DNA of 64,000 bases, from the NCBI GenBank assembly GCA_903813345.2, contig CAIIXF020000005.1:30385375-30449374 (forward strand), given 5' to 3'. Made by a program: the position numbers and the translations under genes. Below are positions 46,990 to 59,900 of the stretch, piece after piece (position 1 is the stretch's first letter; each line of letters opens with the position of its first letter). Source of the DNA: Owenia fusiformis (taxonomy: Eukaryota > Annelida > Polychaeta > Sabellida > Oweniidae). The notes below the pieces were generated by a model. That model worked only from the letters and a program-made list of their open reading frames with translations, had not been told where the DNA came from and made no database searches.

Positions 46990-48590
46990 TAACTGTGCAA
47001 CATTGCAACTCTTGCACAAGTAAATGCCCAACATTGCAACTCTTGCACAGGTAAATGCCCAACATTGCAACTCTTGCACAAGTAAATGCCCAACATTGCA
47101 ACTCTTGCACAAGTAAATGCACAACCTTGCAACTCTTGCACAAGTAAATGCCCAACATTGCAACTCTTGCACAAGTAAATTCTCAACATTGCAACAAATA
47201 ATGTCCAACAATCATAACTGTGCAACATTGCAACTATTGCACAAGTAAATGCGCAACATCGCAACTCTTGCACAAGTAAATGCCCAACATTGTAACTCTT
47301 GCACAAGTAAATGCGCAACATCGCAACTCTTGCACAAGTAAATGCCCAACATTGCAACTCTTGCACAAGTAAATGCCCAATATTGCAACTCTTGCACAAG
47401 TAAATGTGCAACATAGAAACTCTTACACAAGTAAATGCCCAACATTGCAACTCTTGCACAAGTAAATGCCCAACATTGCAACTATTGAACAAGTAAATAT
47501 TCGATATTTCAACTCTTGCACAAGTTAATACCCAATATTGCAACTCTTGCACAAGTAAATGCCCAACATTGCAACTCTTGCACAAGTAAATGCCCAACAT
47601 TGCAACTTTTGCACAAGTAAATTCTCAACATTGCAACAAATAATGTCCAACAATCATAACTGTGCAACATTGCAACTATTGCACAAGTAAATGCGCAACA
47701 TCGCAACTCTTGCACAAGTAAATGCCCAACATTGCAACTCTTGCACAAGTAAATGCCCAATATTGCAACTCTTGCACAAGTAAATGTGCAACATAGAAAC
47801 TCTTACACAAGTAAATGCCCAACATTGCAACTCTTGCACAAGTAAATGCCCAACATTGCAACTATTGAACAAGTAAATATTCGATATTTCAACTCTTGCA
47901 CAAGTTAATACCCAATATTGCAACTCTTGCACAAGTAAATGCCCAACATTGCAACTCTTGCACAAGTAAATGCCCAACATTGCAACTTTTGCACAAGTAA
48001 ATTCTCAACATTGCAACAAATAATGTCCAACAATCATAACTGTGCAACATTGCAACTATTGCACAAGTAAATGCGCAACATCGCAACTCTTGCACAAGTA
48101 AATGCCCAACATTGCAACTCTTGCACAAATAAATGCGCAACATCGCAACTCTTGCACAAGTAAATGCCCAACATTGCAACTCTTGCACAAGTAAATGCCC
48201 AATATTGCAACTCTTGCACAAGTAAATGTGCAACATAGAAACTCTTGCAGAAGTAAATGCCCAACATTGCAACTCTTGCACAAGTAAATGCCCAACATTG
48301 CAACTATTGAACAAGTAAATATTCGATATTTCAACTCTTGCACAAGTTAATACCCAATATTGCAACTCTTGCACAAGTAAATGCCCAACATTGCAACTCT
48401 TGCACAAGTAAATGCACAACATTGCAAATCTTGCACAAGTAAATTTCCAACATTGCAGCTCTTGCACAGGTAAATGCCCAACATTGCAACTCTTGCACAA
48501 GTAATTGTCTAACCTTGCAACTGTTGCACAAGTAAATGCCCAACATTTCAACTTTTGCAAGTGTAAACATCCAACTCATGCACAAATTAA
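46990..48590. repeat. 31-bp minisatellite with higher-order structure
   Basis: About fifty tandem 31-bp units (consensus CTCTTGCACAAGTAAATGCC plus CAACATTGCAA). A variant block with TCCAACAATCATAACTGTGC recurs at 46979, 47204, 47646 and 48026. The last two intervals are 442 and 380 bp, differing by exactly two units, so larger blocks were also duplicated. 31 is not a multiple of three and the minus strand is mostly stop-free in all frames, giving long Cys-rich open frames with a 31-residue period. These are most likely non-coding. Confidence 0.9.
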
Positions 48591-50540
48591 ATCTCGGACT
48601 CCTTTGAAATGTAGATTACTATTGTAATGTAATGTAATGTTTTGAAATGTAACGCCTTCTAACTGACACTGCTAGCTGAAATAATGGCATCTTAAAGTAA
48701 TTGAAAACACATTTTCATGAATATGATCCTTTTAAAGCGATTACCTTTCAGTCATTTTATACCGTAATAGAACAAATTAGTTCGAAAATGTACATCATGA
48801 GATATCACAGCCTTCTCTCAGTTTCCTTCTTGAACTTCTTGTGCATTGCAGAGATGGTCTGAGTATCAGAATGCAAAATGTAGAGCACAATGGTTATCTT
48901 TCATGAAGTGATTTTACCATCATATTACACCCTATACAAAATGAATACATATGGATACGGTAAAGGATGAGAGAAGGTGACTAAAATCAAATAAGCATAG
49001 CACCTCTGAGCTGAGCTGAGCTAACCTCCTACACATAGCCATTTCTCATCACCATTATGACCTCAACATAATATGGAATCTGATACAATTATCATCGAGT
49101 ACTTTACAGACATGACTTTGAATTTGTGACACCTTTTCTCATCCTTTACTATATCCATTATCGCTGACTTTGTATAAGGTGTATTACTGAAAATTTCGAC
49201 AATGCATGTTGTTGACTTCAAAATTTCACATTATGGCCACCAGAAATTATTTTCCCCTTTGTTTTTAACAGGGACTAATTACTTTTCTTATACCCTTAAT
49301 AGTATACTCAATCTGGTAAGTAAAGGGCACAAAGGTGAAAAATAGTCACATGTTCACATTTTTCAAAACGTGTGCTTACTTAACCTCCTTACTGAAAAAT
49401 GCACACAGAGGCAATCATTACAGTATAAACTTGGTAATACAACAATATTGCACATTTTAAATTTTACAAAAATTTCTGTTTATTCATGTATTGCAGTGTC
49501 ATAATTTTGCATTCATTTGTCACTTAATGATAATGCTTAGCGACTTTTTATATAATATAGGAACTCAGACTTTATATACTCATACTATTATAGTGATATA
49601 GAGTTCGGGTTCACTTTTGGCATGATGATTGGTAATGTCAACATAGTAGCAATTATTAACATCATTATTTGGTTCCCATTTGGAGTAATTTACAGTAATT
49701 CTTAATTCTTCAAAGATAGCGTCGTCTACACTTTTTAAGTTTAAACTTTTTAACTGGCCCAGTCGACAAGATATTGTCATTCCCAAAAGGACAATCTTTT
49801 TTATATGGCCATATCCTCTGACCCTAAGAAAATGTCAGCACAATGAGCTTGAAATGATTTATGATCCAGCCTGTGATGGCCAGTGACAGCAGGGGCTGGC
49901 AGCTAAACTGTAAAATTGTCTAACTTGAACAGTGATCAGGGTAAATGTCCATATTAAGTGAAATTGAAATAGCTTTAAACAACAAAGAATTCCTTTAAAG
50001 AGACCAACCAGTTCAATAAGTGATGACACCATCATAAGTTGGTTGTTTCCATTCCTCCATGATAGACTCTACCTTATAAACCTCATTAACTAACAACACC
50101 ATCTATCAAAAATATTATGAAACAGTCAGCTCTAATCGAATCTTTTACAGTTCTAACCCTTATCAATAGCTTAATTTTGCTTCTTAAAAAAAGAGCTTCA
50201 TGTACACTTTTTGCATATTAGAATAGATAATCCTTTGATCTAGCCTTAACCAATCAGAATAGAGAGAAAATGATCAAAATCTAGCTACCCATTCAAAATT
50301 GCTTCTCTTTGGCTTTCAGAAGTGCCTGGCAGTTATTTCATATAGAAACTACCATGAATTGAAATGCCATGCCAGCTACTTTTGAGGCCATTAATATCGT
50401 ATGGTGGCACTTTTTGTAAAACAATACTACTCATCAATCATGCAAAATAAGTTGACAATAGTTAGCATATTCTCCAAAACGTTGAAACAATCAGTCATTA
50501 TTACTTCATATCAAGCTACATGTATTCCAACTCATCCTCC
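48591..50540. other. Gene-free spacer downstream of the TBC gene
   Basis: No exon recognised. A diverged inverted pair at about 48924-48980 and 49130-49185 (ACACCCTATACAAAATG with CTTTGTATAAGGTGT, plus GTAAAGGATGAGA with TCTCATCCTTTAC) suggests an old MITE of about 260 bp. Confidence 0.4.
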
Positions 50541-50651
50541 GATCACAGGGCTTCAAAATCCAGAATATATTCTTTCTTTTTACTCCCTGCGATAAGCAGT
50601 TAGCATTTCCCCGATTAAGAACTCGCAATCTGATTGGCTGTCGCAACACTA
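50541..50651. repeat. Dispersed ~110-bp repeat, copy 1
   Basis: GATCACAGGGCTTCAAAATC ... GTCGCAACACTA recurs in the same orientation at 63181-63290 with few changes. The two copies bracket the seen part of the TBC gene. Confidence 0.8.
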
Positions 50652-50965
50652 CGACAGAAATCATGTATTAGTCATTGCGCATAATTAGATCATGTGATTC
50701 AGTTTAATCCGGCGCTTACAAATTGGTTATAGCAGGGGAAAGGAGGTACAGATTCTGGATACCTACTTAGGAGGATGATTCCAACTGGACACATTAAGAG
50801 CTTCTATGTCCTAGTGTTGCTTTTTTACACTGTAAATAGATACATCAAGTGATAGATTTGCCCTAGTTACACTTTCCTTCCATTTTCTACTGCATTGGCT
50901 ATTCCCTCGTCTTCACTAGTCTCATAGTAGTCATAGACATACACCAGGTCTTCACTGGCTATTCA

Positions 50966-53900
50966 CTACCTTTTCTTGACATGGCTAGGTGCATCGGCGA
51001 ACATGTATTTCAGTTTATAAGCCTCCGCTAGCATGAGGCCAATTTCTTCATTCCCCCAATGATGTGTGGGGAGGTTCTGTAGTAATAGCATCAACCCCTG
51101 GAATTATATAGCAACACAGCATAAAGTATTTGTATAGCTCATGTTATTCAGGGTATTTTCAACCTTCTCCAGATACAGTCCATTGAAGTTGAAAAACAAA
51201 TTAAATTTTATTGCAAAAATATTAATATTATATTTTCTTTATGTCTTAACCATACCTTTTTCTTTGTGACATTATTGAAAATATACCATATTAGTAAACT
51301 ATTACAGAATATGGGGGTCATTAACAGAAACTTCGTAAAATTACAAATTCGTAAATTAATCGTTGTAACCATGGATGTAATGATGTCAGTTAGAGAACAA
51401 TGGATTTTATGAATTCTTAACTTTATGAAGTTTCTGTTAATAGCCCCATGGTTATTTGTACATGTCATTCTATGCCATGTGTTATACTATACTAATATAA
51501 ATCAACGTTCAAAAAACAAACACAAATATTATTGTCACATAGCTTACCTGAAAATCTTTCTCTCTTTTCAAATCTGCTGAAAAGCGGCTGAGAAATGCTG
51601 CACATACGTAAAGGTGGAAGCTGGCGAAACCATCTGGCTCACACAAATATGTGTCCCATAGGCGTATAGTACAGCGTAAAGGCAACTCTCTGGTCAACAG
51701 ATTGTTCATCCAACGAAATGAAAACTGCAAGAACTCGACATTTTGTCTTTCTAAGTGGTTGTGTAGATCAACTGAAATGAGAATGTATACAATCTTACAA
51801 TTGTATTTGTTAAGTGCATTTTCCTGAATGACTTCTGTGCCCAATTTTTAGATATATATCTAAATAATCTTTAAGGTGGGACCTTGTCCATCAATACAAT
51901 ACATGTACGTAGACAGGACAATTTTTTGACTGACTGACCAGGTCTTATTCTAAATGTTCTAACATAATGCCTTATTTTATTAATCCTAATTTTAAATCTA
52001 TGCGAAACAGTATTCTAGCCATGAAGATTTCAGGTCCGTAGCCTGATTTTGTTCTCTTTTCAAAAAATTCTAGGGGAGGTTGACATTTGACAATTTTGGC
52101 CCAAAATCACTTGAAAAGTGCTCAGAATATGTGAAAAACTGCATGATTTTGAAAGAATTTTTGGCCAAGGCTGAACCCCTCCACCTAGCTATGGGCCTGG
52201 ATCTACACCTAAAATATTTACATAAAACTCATACCATCAATTCGTTTAATTAGATTCTTCAACTCATTGACTTTTTTCTGGATGCCAGGTTGAGCGAATG
52301 TATAGTTGTCTTGTATTCCGTCAAGCAGTTTAGACATGCACCAAAAACTGTCAGCTTCTATAGTCTCCAAACGCTCCTTTGGAAGCTGGGTGAGGTCACA
52401 GTTGTCAAGCTCAATATCTGAAACATATAAATATATAGTTTAGTATGAGTATTTCAATGGATATTTAGCATTCGTAGCTCATTTAATATAGATATTTTAT
52501 TACAAAATGTATAGCTATTGCCAAACCATCAATACCCTGTTAATGCACATGTGCAAAAACAGTATGTACAAGGAATACTTGATCTTAAAAGAGAGAAAGC
52601 TATACATAGTTGAACAATGTATTATATATTTTAGCAGCATAAGTAAGCAAGTGGGGTGTAGAAGTCAAACCACTAACCAAGCAAAATCTAAAGATTAAAT
52701 GTAATAAAGCATATATATGTTGTGCCTAGAGGAGAGCTGAATAAATCCAAGCTATTGCATGTAATTCAAAAATCCCACTTGTGAATACAATAAAGGATGG
52801 AGTTTCATACTTAAACCTGACTTTTATTTAAGCACTATGATATATCAGTACTAATACAACCACCCTTAATTTTACAATCTGTTCATTTTCTACCAAATAA
52901 AACTTCTATGTAATTGTAATGAGCTGATTTTCATAAGTGGTGTGGTAATAGAGTGTAACCTTAAGCCCAAACCTCTACTAATATGTAAAAAAACTTGTGT
53001 GGGGTACTAGAGTCTCTTTCAAAGGAATCAACAATTACATATTTTATAAAAATAAGCTTTTAGAATGCCTTTGAAAATTTTCGGGTACCAGTAGTTGGAG
53101 ATTTAAGGAGATAAATGAAAAATATTTTTCCAAGAATATGTATGTTCAGTACTATTTTAGAGTAGACAGACAATTCATAGTCACTCTTTGTATTAAATGA
53201 TAATTACCACGTTGCCATTGATTATATAAGACAGCCGAAAACCTCAATTTTATTATTCACAAATCTGTCAAATCAATCCAATCAAATGTTTTTTTATTTA
53301 TGGCATGAATGCCTTTACAAATGAGGTGCGACTAGTTATATACAAAGAGTTCAATGGGAACACAGAAAAATAATCAAGTTATTGGTAAATATCCATCCAT
53401 AGAAATGCATGTCAATGAATATTGAACTTTTTCAAACATACTGAAAACATTTTTTTTATTTTGTAGAAAAACATATTTTGATCCACTTTGATTTTTTATA
53501 TTGACATACTTTTAAAATATGTCTCACATATTCTTAATCTTCTGAAATTGATAAATCTATAATATAGAATCTTGTTGATTCAAATTAAAGGCCTATTACG
53601 TTTTATAACTAGATGTATAACAATTATGTACTACTTTATTTTTTATTTGCCAAGAGAACACATAGTAGATTAATCTATTCTTTAAGAGAATCCCAATACC
53701 TGAATGATATGTCTTCACTTTATAATAAAATAATTCTTCAAGCCAGTTTCTCAAATACATTTACGTTATTCTGATTCTTATTTTTAAAACCATAAAAACA
53801 AAATTCCACATCATCATGAAATAAATGTTCTTTTCTTCATAAACTTTTGCTAATCAACTAGAATTGTCTATGGTTCTAGCCAGGATAAAGATACCAGTTC

Positions 53901-56900
53901 TTCAACTCGACAATGGGAAGAACTGCTCTACCTAAGTGACTAATATGTCATGATATGACATCTAAAGAGTCGATAAAAGATATATATATATATATATAGT
54001 GTTCTTTTTATAACCATTAGTTCTACAATTCAAATGAAAAACTCACAACAAACTTAAGTTATAATTTCATGTTTAGCAACCTTTTCAAAAATTCTCTCTT
54101 AATGATAAAGTATGGGAATTGCATGTCTACGAATTTGTCATAAATTGAATCAACTCTAGATGTATATTTCTTGATCATGAATCAATCATATAATCTCTCG
54201 AAAACATAAACATGCATGCATAGCGAGAAAATCAAAGTAAATTGCAAGTGACATTTTATTTGTTAACCATTTACATAACCAACTGTGTCATAGATAGTTT
54301 ACAAAATGACATATTTTATGAAAAATGGTGGGAAAGATTTTAAAGGGTGACGCATATCGTTTAGCAAATCGAACGCTCGTTTCTGGTGTTGCTCACCGTT
54401 TAGTATAAAAGGCCTGATCCCGGAATAACACTCAAGGGTTCACAGCTTCGAGGTCGTTGTGTCAACACCTCTAACTGTTATATAGCATAAGTATATTGAC
54501 GTCACACATTTATAAAAGGGTGATTTTTATTTTGACAAATCAATTCCACATTTATGGGTGAAGTTTCAGGATCTTCTATTTGTGTATAATAAGGAAAAAT
54601 TGGCATCTAAATTTCCCCATAACGTAATAGCACACAGCTTGGCATATGAAATATCCTACAAATGAAACAAAGCAAGACAAACCGGTTTCTTATACAAGGA
54701 TTTATATTGGCTGTTGTACATGTATTCTTTGAACGCAATCACTCTTTGGATAACGTTTTCAAAATCATTATAAACGGATTACTTTATCTCAAAGACAATT
54801 TCAATAAACTGGATTTTACAGAACTCCCCTTATTTCTTAAACATGGACTGATCCAGTTGATTCGCCTGGAGCCGCCATATTGTTTTTATATGGGATGCTA
54901 ATCGGAACCCTTTAAAGGCATTTAACAAATTCAAATTTAAAAATGACCATTGGTCCCACGATCAGCACCACGCACTCATGTTATCTGCACTAAGTGCTTT
55001 CTGTAGGCAGTATCTGCAAGGGGTGATGTCTACCAGCCCAAACCCACATGCATGGACAGCTGATAGCAGTGAAGTGAATGACTAATATGTACTGGAATAT
55101 ATTAGTGACAGTTCCAACCCTTCAACACCAACCTACCTTGACTATATTTGTCACCTATCATAAATAAAATGAAAAATAATATGGGATAAATAAAATGAAA
55201 AAATGCTATGGGATAACATACTGTAAAATAGGCAATTATTAGCTGGTAATTATAATACATTGAACTGTGGAGGGCCCTGGATGAGTGCATTATTGCCCCC
55301 CCCCTTGTAAGTGCTCTCCAAATAAAATTCTGCCAAACTGAAATGTGCATCTATTGTTTGCCAAAATTAATCATGGAACATTTTTCCAAGCAGAATTAAT
55401 CAAATGACTGAAACTTGATTGCAGCCAAAGATAACAGTATATAACAGTATGTGAAAATAAATAAATGTGAAATAATGTCTTACAAGAAATGTTATCATTC
55501 ATTCAAAGACATTGATGCAATTTAATCATATCAAGAAAAATTAAAAAGAAAAATAGAAATGAATGTGGTGATGCAAAAGATACATATAAAACAACATTGA
55601 GAAAGCTATAACACAATAGGTACAACTTTGAATATCAAATATGCAATACATTAGTCAACATACTTTTCATTATGATGATAAATATTTCCTATTGCAATGA
55701 TGAGGGGAGACTTACATGTATAACTATGTTTCTAAACTATAGGCAAACTAACAATGCCTAAGGATAAATAAGAAACTACCTAAGGGTTTTCCATCGAACT
55801 TCCACATATGTGGTTCATTCATCCGGGACTACTTCAACCATGGCTGATAATTCAAATTTCCCCTTTCAGCCATCTTGGATTAAGAACGATTCACTTTTTA
55901 ATTTTCAAAAAACCAAACATGGCAAATTGCGTAGATTAAAATTTATAGCCAATGTCAAAATAATCCCATGGCCGAAATAGCCCCATGACAAAGCAACCCC
56001 ATACATCAAAGTCCGATGAAGAACCCCTATACTACATATTGAGATCTACCTATTATGACAGGGTAAAATGGAAAGGTGAGATCATCTAGGAACTTACCAT
56101 TGTCAATATACTGTGATAGGAAGACCACAAAGAAAGGTGTGACTAGGTCATTGATACCCTGCACATAACCACTGGCAGGGTGTCTGATTGCCCAAATGTA
56201 TAGGATGCGTTCAAACAACTGAAAATAACCAAGAACATAAATATTAATGCAAAGAGCGGCTATCAATTAAACTTTCTCTTATATATATGTTTTTAGTCTC
56301 AGAGATTTGTTTATTCATGTGGAAATGAAAAGGTATTGTTCTTAATTATCTAAATGTACAAGTATATGTTATGATAATTTAAATAAAATAACAATGTACA
56401 TAAATGCAAGAATAAGATATAATAAAAAAATTAATGTATATATCAAAAGGTTTAGAAATACTTATAGATTTAGATTTACAACAGTACAAGTTTTTATTTC
56501 AAGACTTATTTAAGTGAACTAAGGATACTTATTTGAAGGAAAGGGTTAGCACAGGCACTAATACTAGAGAATGAATATTTGAAAGTGAATATTTGAATGG
56601 ACTTGACAAGCCAGATTTACAAATATTGAACTGAGAGAACATAACAGATTTGGGTCAACCTTCAATTTCAACAAAATGAAATGTTCATAGGGCTATATTT
56701 CAGTTTCATAGGTCCATAGTTCAGTTTCAACAATAAAGGTACGTTCACACCAACGGCGAATGCCACGCTTTAAATCGGCGAGCAAAGCGCCGTCATTTTT
56801 GTCATTTTTCCTCATACCAACGGCGCTTTGATGGCGCTTTAAAGCGGCTTGTAAAGCGGCACCAAAGCGTAACAAAGTTTGATTAAAGCGTCGGGGTCGT

Positions 56901-59900
56901 AATAGGTCGTAGAAAAGCTCAGAGTAAAGCGGGATATTCGGCAAGAGCGCCAAAAAATTTTAAACTCTTAAAAAATTTTGGGCGCTCTGTTACGAATCGA
57001 TTAAGCGCCGAGAGCGTATCAAAGCTTAACAAACCGTAACAAAGCTCAGAAAAGCTTGATCCAAAGCGTAGGAAAGCTTAACATAGCTCTAAAAGGTTCC
57101 TCACGCTTTGATCCCGCTTTGATCAGGCTTTGTTACGCTTGAAATCACGCTTTGAAAAGCTTTGATAAGCATTATTACGCTTTGATGCGATTATGACGCT
57201 TTAAATCAGGCTCTGATACGATTGCAAAACTCTGTTGTGCATTGTTACGCTCTGTTAAGCTCTGTCACGCATTGGAAAATGTCGAGATCGCCGATTCCAT
57301 GCCGCTTTTGATCCAATGACTATATAAAGATGCAGTAGATCCATAAAACCATTGCATCTTTGACTCGAGAACACGATGGCAGAACAACGAGATCCAGAAA
57401 TTCCAGATGGACCAGAGCATGACCTATCTGAAGAAGACATGACGTTTGTCGCATGGCGTGATATAGCGTGTGAAAACTTGTCAAGCGTTCAGCAAAGCGT
57501 TTCAATCCTTGATTAAAGCGTCTCAATTCGTTGGAAAGCTTGAGAGTCCCTCAGGAAAGTGTAACAAAGAGTGTCAGATATTGATGAAAGCGTCTGACCT
57601 CGTGTCAGATCTTCATGCCAGATCGTAGCAAATCTTGAGACATCTTAACGAAGCGTGTCAAGTGGTAACAGACCGTGAATAGACTGGGGTCCCCGCTTTG
57701 AACCAAGCTGTGTTAAGCTTTCCTACGCTTTGAGTCAAGCTTTGTTGAGCTTTGTAACGGTTTGTTAAGCTTTGATACGCTCTCGGCGCTTCAATCAATT
57801 CGTAACAGAGCGCCCAAAATTTTTAAACAGTTTAACATTTTTTGGTGCTCTTGCCGAATATCCCGCTTTACTCCGAACTTTTCTACGACCTATTACGATC
57901 CCGACGCTTTAATCAAGCTTTGTTACGCTTTGGTGCCGCTTTACAAGCCGCTTTAAAGCGCCATCAAAGCGCCGTTGGTGCGAACGCTTAAACAGTTTAA
58001 TTTTTTTAGCGCTCTTGCCGAATATCCCGCTTTACTCCCGAGCTTTTCTACGACCTATTACGATCCCGACGCTTTAATTAAGCTTTGTTACGCTTTGGTG
58101 CCGCTTTACAAGCCGCTTTAAAGCGCCATCAAAGCGCCGTTGGTGTGAACGTACCTTAAGGAAATGTTCAAAGAGCCATGGCTCAATTTTAGAATTTTTA
58201 GTTTCAACAACACCATGTAAATGTTCATACTATACCTCCTGGACTACAGGTTGTTGGAATATGGGAATAAGTGGGTTCATTCTGGGGATGTCTATATGGA
58301 TCTGTAAATAGCAGAGTAAAGAGGGCGTCTCACTTAAGTAACCTTAGCCACTTACATGTGAACTTATTTACTAGCCATTCTCCAGATGCAGGTCTATGGA
58401 ACAACATCCATTCAGTGTTTGAAGATTGAATTCGTAGCCCTGAGCATGGAGAATGGTACAACCAAAAGCAACTGCTGTATTGTCCCTGGGTTCCTCAGAC
58501 CTTGTTTGTTGCTTTTGATTTTTAGCATGTTAATAATGAGACATGTCATTTACAATTTAAATGTTTTTAAACCATATACATGTACTTGGAACTAAACACT
58601 CTCTATTATACATTTTACTCAATGGATATAAGTAGGGGACTTGGTCCCATGTTTTACATTTTCTATAAATATCTATAGAGGTATACAGCATGTACGAACA
58701 AGGCATTAACATGCAAAACGCCACCACATGCCATTTGTTACAGATGGCTTAACACCAACCGCTGACACAAAAAGGTCTCTTGAAATATCACAAAAATGAG
58801 ATATGTTGAGAGTTAATACACACCTCATTGGCTTGTAATATAAGCCAAAACAACCAAATAAGGTGTGTATTAATGATTAACTTTCCTGTTATCTCAAAAT
58901 CTGCTCAAAACTATTACCATTGGATTACAATTATGGGAAATTCATCAAAGTGAAAATTCTATGGATTAAGGAAGGGGTACCATTTACACAATTTGAGAAA
59001 TCATTGGCATACATGAAACTTATTTAAAACAGCATTAATATTATTCAAAAGCGATCGTAATAATGATTCCCAGCCCTCTGAAGTTTTAAAATTAACAATA
59101 TCTGAGTGTTAATCCAGAGACAATCCTCGAGAAATATTTTTTGGGATTATACAGTACATTCATATAGTCAACTAAATGTTTTAAAGTGTACTGATGTTTT
59201 TAGATGAAAAACAAGCAAAATGCATGAAAAAACTACCCGGATTCATTCTACAAACAACTCGTGGTCCTTTACAACTTTAATAAAAAAATATAGTTATTCT
59301 ACTGCATTAGATTTTAGACTTTGATCCAGTTAGTGCAACAATGATGTATCATCAATCAATAATTATACTTAAGCACTGAATGTGAAATTAATAAATATTA
59401 TCTGATAAGTTACTGTATTCAACAATTCACTAATGAAAGACAGGTATTTATCTAGAGTATTAACATAAACACCTCACAAATCTAGTGATAACCTTGAAGA
59501 AATGTGTAGTTATAAACACATTCAATACCTAGATTAACAGTCATGCGATGTGTGCACTTACTTGGTTATAAAAGATTAATGGAAGGACTGGTTGAATTAT
59601 AAATGGTTCAAGAGTCTTGAAAGCCAAACAATTGAACTACCATACGTGCAGAGTCTAGTTAAACTACAGAGTCTAGTTAAACTGAAGACAGAGCTCTCTT
59701 TCAAGAGGTGAAGTCGAACGAATGCAAAGGGTACATTTGAACTGAATCAGATTTATCTCCGCATAAAATGTATACAATGTATACAGAAAACTAAAAGGCT
59801 ATCCTGTTATGTAAAAGGCTCAAGGAATCACATGTATTTATCTCACTGGGACGACATTAAGAGGACCACCTTAAGAAAATAACATTACACTGTAAGAACG

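Noticed and set aside
46955-48585. Overlapping Cys-rich open frames up to 223 codons on the minus strand
   Set aside because: They follow from a stop-free 31-bp minisatellite and exist in all three frames with the same rotated peptide, so coding is unlikely.
46990-48590. CRISPR-like array
   Set aside because: Units are contiguous 31-bp tandem copies without unique spacers, in a eukaryotic context.
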